A DNA stretch of 48,866 bases, taken from contig JAOARD010000002.1 of NCBI GenBank assembly GCA_025210735.1, positions 1 through 48,866 on the forward strand. Direction: 5' to 3'. The notes beneath the pieces were generated by a model. The model saw only the letters and a list, made by a program, of their open reading frames with translations, ran no database searches and was not told the DNA's origin. Below are positions 44,204 through 48,866 of this stretch, in pieces. The DNA comes from Bacteroidales bacterium. Its GTDB lineage: Bacteria; Bacteroidota; Bacteroidia; Bacteroidales; UBA6680. The position numbers and the translations under genes were made by a program. Numbering within the stretch: the first letter of the stretch is position 1; each line of letters begins with the position of its first letter.

Positions 44204-44262
44204 CTGGTGCGAGCTTTGCATCGGTTTATCAACGCAGTATAGAGTCGGCAATAGCTCGTACC
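44204..44262. repeat. 59-bp inverted-end element, copy 4
   Basis: It is nearly identical to copy 3 and is preceded by attaacccaacaaagtatca, which also precedes copy 5 at 48671. The AAATCC-tc-GGATTT module follows at about 44308. Confidence 0.8.
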
Positions 44263-44565
44263 TCGCAAACATACTACTAAGCAAACATCACCAACTCAGT
44301 CAGCCCGTTAGACTAAATCCTCGGATTTGGTCGGTCTAGAGCAGATACAATTCTGCAACAATTAAGCTGTATTGCTGAAATTAGTAAAAACCTGCGTATT
44401 CAAATCAGACAGGTGCGTATTCAAGTCTGATGCAATTATTAATCTATTCTGACCTTACTTTGCATAGAACAACGCTATAAAACAACACACAAACCTCTGA
44501 ATAATTTGTGTTAAACATGTGTTATTTCAGATTAGAAATTTAATAGTAACAATAAACCAACAATT

Positions 44566-45405
44566 ATGAGAAATACATTTATAGTTCTGATACTTGCATT
44601 GTTTGCAGCAAGTTGTACAAGTAATGCTCAGCAGAACATGAAGCGTTACAAAGTGAAATCCGGAATAGTAAAGTATACAACATCAATATCGGGTAAAATG
44701 ATGGGCAGTTCTGTTAAAGGTAAAGGAACTGAGATACTCTATTTTAAAAGTTATGGTGCTGTAGAGCTGCAAGAGGAGAAGTATGAACAGACCACAGTAA
44801 CAAATATGTTTGGACAGCAAAGTAATGATACAGAAAAGGTTCATACAATAACCAAACTTGATAAAGATAATAGTTATAGTGTAGATTTTGACGAGCAGAT
44901 AATATACAAACAAAAAAATGTTGCTATGACTACTGCACTATATGCTAATGCAGATACCGAAGAAGCAGGCAAAGAGATATTTGAGAGCCTTGGAGGTAAA
45001 AAGATTGGCAACGAGAGTATAGTGGGATATAACTGCGAAATATGGATGCTTGCTGGTGTAAAACAGTGGATTTACAAAGGAGTAATGCTTAAATCTGAGG
45101 CAAGTGTAATGGGAATTACAACAATCACAACAGCTGAATCGGCACAGTTTAATGTATCTGTTGACGACAGATACTTTGATCTACCGGATTTTCCCGTTAA
45201 GAATCAGGGAGATGTTAATGGGATGCATATTAGCCAGAGCGAAATGGACGAGGCTGCTGCTGAACTTAATATGATGAGTAATATGACATTTGAACAGTGG
45301 AAAAAGATTGTTCAGGCAAACGACGACGAGATGAAACACAAAAGCGATAAAGAGTTACGAAACATCTACAATATGATACAGAAGATGGCGAAAATGAGCC
45401 AGTAG
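44566..45405 (+). CDS. Lipoprotein of unknown function
   Basis: This 279-residue protein has a lipoprotein signal ending LFAASC (Cys 17). A beta-rich domain follows (YKVKSGIVKYTTSI, GTEILYFKSYGAVELQEE, VGYNCEIWMLAGVKQWIYKGVML). A helical, Met-rich C-terminal region from about residue 220 completes it. The middle part resembles Bacteroidota proteins that carry a conserved Cys-x-x-Trp after a Gly-Tyr turn (DUF4412-like), but I cannot assign a family firmly. It is the first of four plus-strand genes for exported proteins with short gaps (79, 23 and 25 bp). Confidence 0.72.
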   Translation: MRNTFIVLILALFAASCTSNAQQNMKRYKVKSGIVKYTTSISGKMMGSSVKGKGTEILYFKSYGAVELQEEKYEQTTVTNMFGQQSNDTEKVHTITKLDKDNSYSVDFDEQIIYKQKNVAMTTALYANADTEEAGKEIFESLGGKKIGNESIVGYNCEIWMLAGVKQWIYKGVMLKSEASVMGITTITTAESAQFNVSVDDRYFDLPDFPVKNQGDVNGMHISQSEMDEAAAELNMMSNMTFEQWKKIVQANDDEMKHKSDKELRNIYNMIQKMAKMSQ

Positions 45406-45484
45406 CTATTACTGTTCCAAATTGCTTTTGGCTTAGCATTATATATTACATGAAAGAATAATTACACAGATAAATTATAGAGAT

Positions 45485-45946
45485 ATGCAACGATTAGCAT
45501 TTAAGTTTTTAACAGCTATTTTATTAGTATTATTTATATCATCGTGCGATAAGGATGATATAATAGAGACCTTTACAGACAAAGGTAGTGCAACGGTAAG
45601 TTTCAGAGGGAAAACATTCTCAACATTTGATGAAGAATCGTTTGGAATGACAAATGGTATGATTGCCGTAACAAACTCTACCGATGATTATCAATTAACA
45701 GTTGTTGGTGTTGGTTCTGACGGAGCAACAGTTGACGTCTGCAATAATTGCGACAAACCTGTTGCAGTACAATTCTCTACAAGTACATGGGGCACCGGAT
45801 TAAGTGCTATATATACAGCTTTCTCCGGTACAGTAAAGCGTAGTGGAAAAACATTAACAATTGATGCTCAAATGTCAAACGATGGAGGGCAGACCTTTCA
45901 TACCCTTTCGGCTACAGTAAATGTAACCACAGTTATAAACCTATAG
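45485..45946 (+). CDS. Small lipoprotein of unknown function
   Basis: This 153-residue protein has a lipoprotein signal ending LFISSC (Cys 21) and a DKDD linker typical of surface lipoproteins in this phylum. It consists of beta-strands (GSATVSFRGKTFSTF, YQLTVVGVGSDGATVDVC, TFHTLSATVNVTTV). One CNNC pair in the middle could be a disulfide or metal site. The family is unknown. It is followed after 23 bp by the small barrel gene. Confidence 0.7.
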   Translation: MQRLAFKFLTAILLVLFISSCDKDDIIETFTDKGSATVSFRGKTFSTFDEESFGMTNGMIAVTNSTDDYQLTVVGVGSDGATVDVCNNCDKPVAVQFSTSTWGTGLSAIYTAFSGTVKRSGKTLTIDAQMSNDGGQTFHTLSATVNVTTVINL

Positions 45947-45969
45947 ATTAATCACAAAATTAAGAAACA

Positions 45970-46464
45970 ATGAGAACTAAACAACTAACAATTATTACAC
46001 TACTGCTTTTGTTTACATCAATTGCAGGTAAGGCTCAGATAAAAGGTGGTCTGGGACTCAATTATGCTACCGATATTAATAGCATAGGTATAAGCATTAA
46101 CGGACAGTATGATATAAACAAAAAGCTTGGTGCTACCGCTTCTTTTACATACTATTTTGAGAACAGTAATGTTAATTGGTATGCTTTTGATTTTAACGCT
46201 ACATATAACCTTATGGAGATTGGAGGCATGGGTAAATTGTATGGTATTGGCGGACTTAATCTTACCATTGTAAAGGTTGATGTACTTGGATATTATGACT
46301 GGATTGGTGATTCATCAACAACCGATACCAATATTGGACTTAATATTGGTGGTGGAGTAAACTTTGATATTACCAATAAGATATCTGTTGCTCCCGAAAC
46401 AGTTCTTACCATAAGCAATGGTAGTTACCTACGTATTGGTGCCAGAGTAATGTATGCTTTTTAA
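45970..46464 (+). CDS. Small outer-membrane beta-barrel protein
   Basis: This 164-residue protein has a signal peptide ending IAGKAQ. About eight amphipathic strands follow (GGLGLNYATDINSIGISING, LGATASFTYYF, YAFDFNATYNLM, NIGLNIGGGVNFDI) and the C terminus is Phe (RVMYAF). Length and pattern fit an eight-stranded OmpA/OmpX-like barrel. Its role is unknown. It sits between two lipoprotein genes and may share an operon with them. Confidence 0.78.
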   Translation: MRTKQLTIITLLLLFTSIAGKAQIKGGLGLNYATDINSIGISINGQYDINKKLGATASFTYYFENSNVNWYAFDFNATYNLMEIGGMGKLYGIGGLNLTIVKVDVLGYYDWIGDSSTTDTNIGLNIGGGVNFDITNKISVAPETVLTISNGSYLRIGARVMYAF

Positions 46465-46489
46465 CTAACCCTTTCTAAAACTATATGTT

Positions 46490-47416
46490 ATGATTACAAT
46501 AAAAAGAGACCTACTATTAGCTATTTTTATTCTGTCTGTTACACTTTTGTCTGTATCATGTAGTAAAGACGATGATAATAATACAAATAATAAGCAGACA
46601 GAGATTGGTCCGGCAGGTAAAGACGGATCTGTAATATATAGTGGTGAGGGTGCTCCTTCTGATAATATAGGTGTTACAGGCGATTACTATTTTGATATTG
46701 AAACCGGTAACCTGTATGGTCCTAAGATGACAAACAGCAGCTGGGCAGAAGCAAACGTATTCTCTCTACGTGGCGAGAAGGGAATCAGTGGAAATGATGG
46801 ATGTGCTATACTGTCTGGTATGGGTGCTCCGGGAATGGATATTGGTAGAAATGGGGATTTCTATCTTGATAAGGAGAACTATACGTTATATGGTCCAAAA
46901 GTAACAACCGGAGAAAACCCGGGATGGGGAGCTGGATTAATGCTAAAAGGTGCCGATGGTAATGCCAATGTGAGAACGTTTGTTATAAATATAGGGAAAG
47001 ATGATTGGACATTCTACAGCAATACCCCTGTTGATATATATAAGAACGCAAAATACAGAGTAGCATTCCCTGCGTTATCAAAAGATATATATGATAATGG
47101 TATTGTTATGGTCTATTGGGAGTATATGAACCAGAAACACCCATTACCATATGTTCGCTACACATTTAATAAGAATATACTGCGCAAAACATTTTGTGTT
47201 GATTACAGAAGTGGTGTTGAGGATAATGAATGTACAATAATGATGGTTGAGACTTTGCAGGCTTATGTAGATAAAACCGAGATTATAACATTTGCAGGTC
47301 CAATAAAGTATCATATTAATGTTATAACCGGAAAACCGGCAGAGACACTATCGGCATTTAAAGATGATCCTGAAGAGATGTATCGCGTGGCTACAGAGAT
47401 TGGTTTAACTAATTAA
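46490..47416 (+). CDS. Lipoprotein with collagen-like and GD-Y-LYGPK repeats
   Basis: This 308-residue protein has a lipoprotein signal ending LLSVSC (Cys 24). A collagen-like GPAGKDGS start follows, then two similar units at about 48-90 and 100-142. Their pattern is (I/S)GxGAPxxxIGxxGDxYxDxxxxxLYGPK, separated by RGEKGISGNDG. The C-terminal half is a separate beta-rich domain from about residue 165. The repeated motif is known from Bacteroidota surface lipoproteins and from phage-tail-like collagen proteins; its ligand is unknown. A hairpin terminator follows at 47445. Confidence 0.75.
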   Translation: MITIKRDLLLAIFILSVTLLSVSCSKDDDNNTNNKQTEIGPAGKDGSVIYSGEGAPSDNIGVTGDYYFDIETGNLYGPKMTNSSWAEANVFSLRGEKGISGNDGCAILSGMGAPGMDIGRNGDFYLDKENYTLYGPKVTTGENPGWGAGLMLKGADGNANVRTFVINIGKDDWTFYSNTPVDIYKNAKYRVAFPALSKDIYDNGIVMVYWEYMNQKHPLPYVRYTFNKNILRKTFCVDYRSGVEDNECTIMMVETLQAYVDKTEIITFAGPIKYHINVITGKPAETLSAFKDDPEEMYRVATEIGLTN

Positions 47417-47444
47417 CTGCGGCGTTATTATAATGGTAGCTTTT

Positions 47445-47474
47445 ACAGTCTGTTTGCTAAGGCAGACAGACTGT
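47445..47474 (+). terminator. Probable terminator
   Basis: ACAGTCTGTTTGC and GCAGACAGACTGT pair over 13 bp with one T-G wobble around TAAG, followed by TTTATCC. It closes the four-gene lipoprotein and barrel group. Confidence 0.7.
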
Positions 47475-47619
47475 TTATCCAAAATTGGCACAAACTTTTT
47501 ATAGGTTTGCCGAACATAACAATAATTAGAAATACAGTAATAGGTTTAACACCTTATCTAAAATATACTTTGCCGTTAATAAGTAGAATTAACAACAGTA
47601 CTAATTAAACAGAGAAATT

Positions 47620-48027
47620 ATGTCAGTTTACACTGAAAGTCCACGATTAAATGATCGTCCGTATGATTTAAACGATCAATCCTGGCATCCGATTGGCCCA
47701 GACTTTAAAGTAAAGAAAACAAGAGATTATACCTCATTAGAATTGGAGTACTCAGGTGAGTGTCTTGCCGACTCAATTAAAAATGGATATGGGGTACGAT
47801 TTCAGATTAGAGTAGATAAGAAAAACCCAAATTATGATTCTCAGGGTACGCTGAAAACCGGGAACCTAAAGAGTGAAATATCCACTAAGAGCGTATATGT
47901 TGGTTTACCTGCTGGTGAATATACTGTGCAGATGTTTGCAATAGCTCCAAATAGTGGTGCTTCTGCTAAAGGGATTGTTCTTGATCCAGGAGGATGGGGA
48001 GAGAGAATTCTTGTGTCAGAGATGTAG
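47620..48027 (+). CDS. Cytoplasmic beta-rich protein of unknown function
   Basis: This 135-residue protein has no signal peptide. It contains strands such as YTSLELEYSGECLA, VRFQIRVDKKNP, SVYVGLPAGEYTVQMFAIAP and a Gly-rich end with DPGGWGERILV, suggesting a small beta-sandwich. I do not recognise the family. It is a single transcription unit, bounded by hairpin terminators on both sides. Confidence 0.65.
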   Translation: MSVYTESPRLNDRPYDLNDQSWHPIGPDFKVKKTRDYTSLELEYSGECLADSIKNGYGVRFQIRVDKKNPNYDSQGTLKTGNLKSEISTKSVYVGLPAGEYTVQMFAIAPNSGASAKGIVLDPGGWGERILVSEM

Positions 48028-48075
48028 AATTGTATTTTTTTAGATAAATGTGATACGCAGCTTACTGTGTAACTT

Positions 48076-48114
48076 AATATCAGCGGAGATTTAACTTTTC
48101 GCTGATATTTTTTT
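48076..48114 (+). terminator. Rho-independent terminator
   Basis: AATATCAGCG (48076-48085) and CGCTGATATT (48100-48109) form a 10-bp stem with a 14-base loop, followed by a T-run. Confidence 0.88.
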
Positions 48115-48165
48115 ATGTTTGTTTTTATATAAATCCCATTCATAATTGGGTTACAAAGAGCATTG

Positions 48166-48600
48166 ATGAATAATGAGGAGTTAAAAAACAGGGTTAATGA
48201 GATTGTAAATACTTGTGATAAAGATGATGCACTTAATCGTTTGCTGGGATATATGTCTTGCTTCTACGGCAATGCACATTTATGCGAAATGATAGGTACT
48301 ATTCTTATTGAAAATGGAAGACCAATTAAAGCGGGTAAGTATATTTTCTTCAAAAATGAACTTAACCAATCTGATATAGAGATTATAGATAACTATTTTG
48401 AATCGTTTGGTAACAATAAGATAAATATCTTGAGAGATTTATTGGGAAATGATATGAGATCGCCCAAAAATATCTCTTCCAAAGCAAAGAGAAGATTGTT
48501 TAACATTATGAATGACGCGAAACAGGTAAATGGTATTTTACCAAAATTCACTCTGAACTGGTATAACCATTTTAAAGCAAACTACAGATCTGGAGATTAA
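48166..48600 (+). CDS. DUF6584-like protein
   Basis: The ATG at 48166 gives 144 residues; a TTG immediately before it is an unlikely alternative. It is helical. The pattern ALNRLLGYMSCFYGNAHLCEMIGTILIENGRPIKAGKYIFF resembles the DUF6584 family (RLxGLLxxxPxNxxLRxxLGxIYxxLGDxxxAGRYWYL), whose members often lie among immunity genes. The assignment is by eye. The C-terminal 60 residues are basic and not recognised. It is followed directly by a repeat block running to the window end. Confidence 0.6.
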   Translation: MNNEELKNRVNEIVNTCDKDDALNRLLGYMSCFYGNAHLCEMIGTILIENGRPIKAGKYIFFKNELNQSDIEIIDNYFESFGNNKINILRDLLGNDMRSPKNISSKAKRRLFNIMNDAKQVNGILPKFTLNWYNHFKANYRSGD

Positions 48601-48670
48601 GCAATGATTGTAAAACAATCAGATTATTAACAACAGATAGTTAATTATTAACCCAACAAAGTATCAAAAG

Positions 48671-48729
48671 CTGGTGCGAGCTTTGCATCAGTTATTCAGT
48701 GCAGTGTAGAGTTGGCAATAGCTCGTACC
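48671..48729. repeat. 59-bp inverted-end element, copy 5
   Basis: It begins CTGGTGCGAGCTTTGC and ends AATAGCTCGTACC. The centre differs slightly from copies 3 and 4 (gttattcagtgcagtgtag). Confidence 0.8.
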
Positions 48730-48866
48730 TCACAAACATACAGTAGCTTCATTTAAGTTACTACAAACCTTCCCGCTCTACTCTAAGCGAAACATGTTTC
48801 TATTTCATTCTACGTTGATAATGTTTTGTCTACATATATTTTAGCTCTCTCACATTACGCTAAGAG
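48671..48866. repeat. Repeat block shared with 43936-44130, cut by window end
   Basis: It has the same order of segments as at 43936-44130, including GAAACATGTTTC and the terminal ttacgctaagag. It probably continues beyond the window. Confidence 0.85.

Larger units (their letters stand above)
43516..44565. other. Repeat-rich non-coding spacer
   Basis: No gene is present. It contains four copies of a 59-60 bp element with inverted ends, two copies of the AAATCC-tc-GGATTT module (about 43870 and 44308), and a block (43936-44130) repeated at the window end. Confidence 0.7.

Noticed and set aside
1..48866. tRNA, rRNA, prophage or insertion-sequence genes
   Set aside because: No cloverleaf-type sequence, rRNA segment, integrase or transposase could be recognised on either strand.

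Overview
The window is AT-rich DNA from a member of the Bacteroidota, most like an anaerobic or facultatively anaerobic Bacteroidales-type organism. The support is: two large surface proteins with type IX secretion (T9SS type A) C-terminal sorting domains; many Bacteroidota-style lipoproteins and small outer-membrane barrels; domain families typical of the phylum (DUF6261-like, DUF6090-like, DUF6584-like, WG repeats); -7 promoter elements of the TAnnTTTG type, in a few places with a TTTG box 19-21 bp upstream; and an oxygen-sensitive class III ribonucleotide reductase. The species cannot be named from the sequence.

Layout. 1-3.4 kb: the tail of a gene, a mosaic of dispersed repeats, a 41-bp tandem repeat, a DUF6261-like gene followed by a possible structured RNA and a terminator, and a small barrel-protein gene broken by one amber codon. 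3.4-9.5 kb (minus strand): a run of lipoproteins and immunity-like genes (Imm49-like, WG repeat, DUF600-like fragment, SUKH/SMI1) with no toxin in sight. It includes a UBA-like gene whose 3' half lies in the -1 frame behind an A-AAA-AAG heptamer. The intact paralogue of the broken barrel gene follows. 9.6-11.7 kb: a Cache sensor fused to a complete pentameric ligand-gated ion channel module. 11.9-19.1 kb: two paralogous secreted proteins built of leucine-rich repeats, an Ig-like stretch, 7-8 cadherin-like repeats and a T9SS sorting domain. 19.3-21.3 kb (plus): a U32 family protein, probably an RNA hydroxylation factor.

21.4-28.1 kb (minus): an amino-acid metabolism cluster with an ornithine cyclodeaminase/mu-crystallin family reductase, a class I aminotransferase, two fold-type-II PLP dehydratases and a one-domain asparaginase. 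Two exported ClpP-like proteins, one with five EF-hands, are interleaved. The first part is very tightly packed and starts from a clear promoter with a 115-nt leader that can fold into a three-way junction. 28.6-34.5 kb: a helical unknown protein, degenerate sequence, then a defence locus of SIR2-like NADase and HerA-like ATPase with a DUF2235 lipase-like gene downstream. 35-36.9 kb: DUF3795, an AlkD-like DNA glycosylase and a lipoprotein.

37.2-40.5 kb (plus): a cobalamin riboswitch followed by nrdD-nrdG, so the B12-independent reductase is probably turned off when B12 is available. 40.5-43.5 kb: a TraB/GumN lipoprotein, a zinc-ribbon membrane protein and a PIF1-like helicase. 43.5-44.6 kb: a repeat-rich spacer with four copies of a 59-60 bp element that has inverted ends. 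44.6-48.6 kb (plus): exported or lipoprotein genes of unknown function, a small barrel, a DUF6584-like gene and a fifth copy of the 59-bp element in a repeat block that runs off the window end.

All calls come from reading the sequence. No database or folding program was run, so family names rest on motif recognition.
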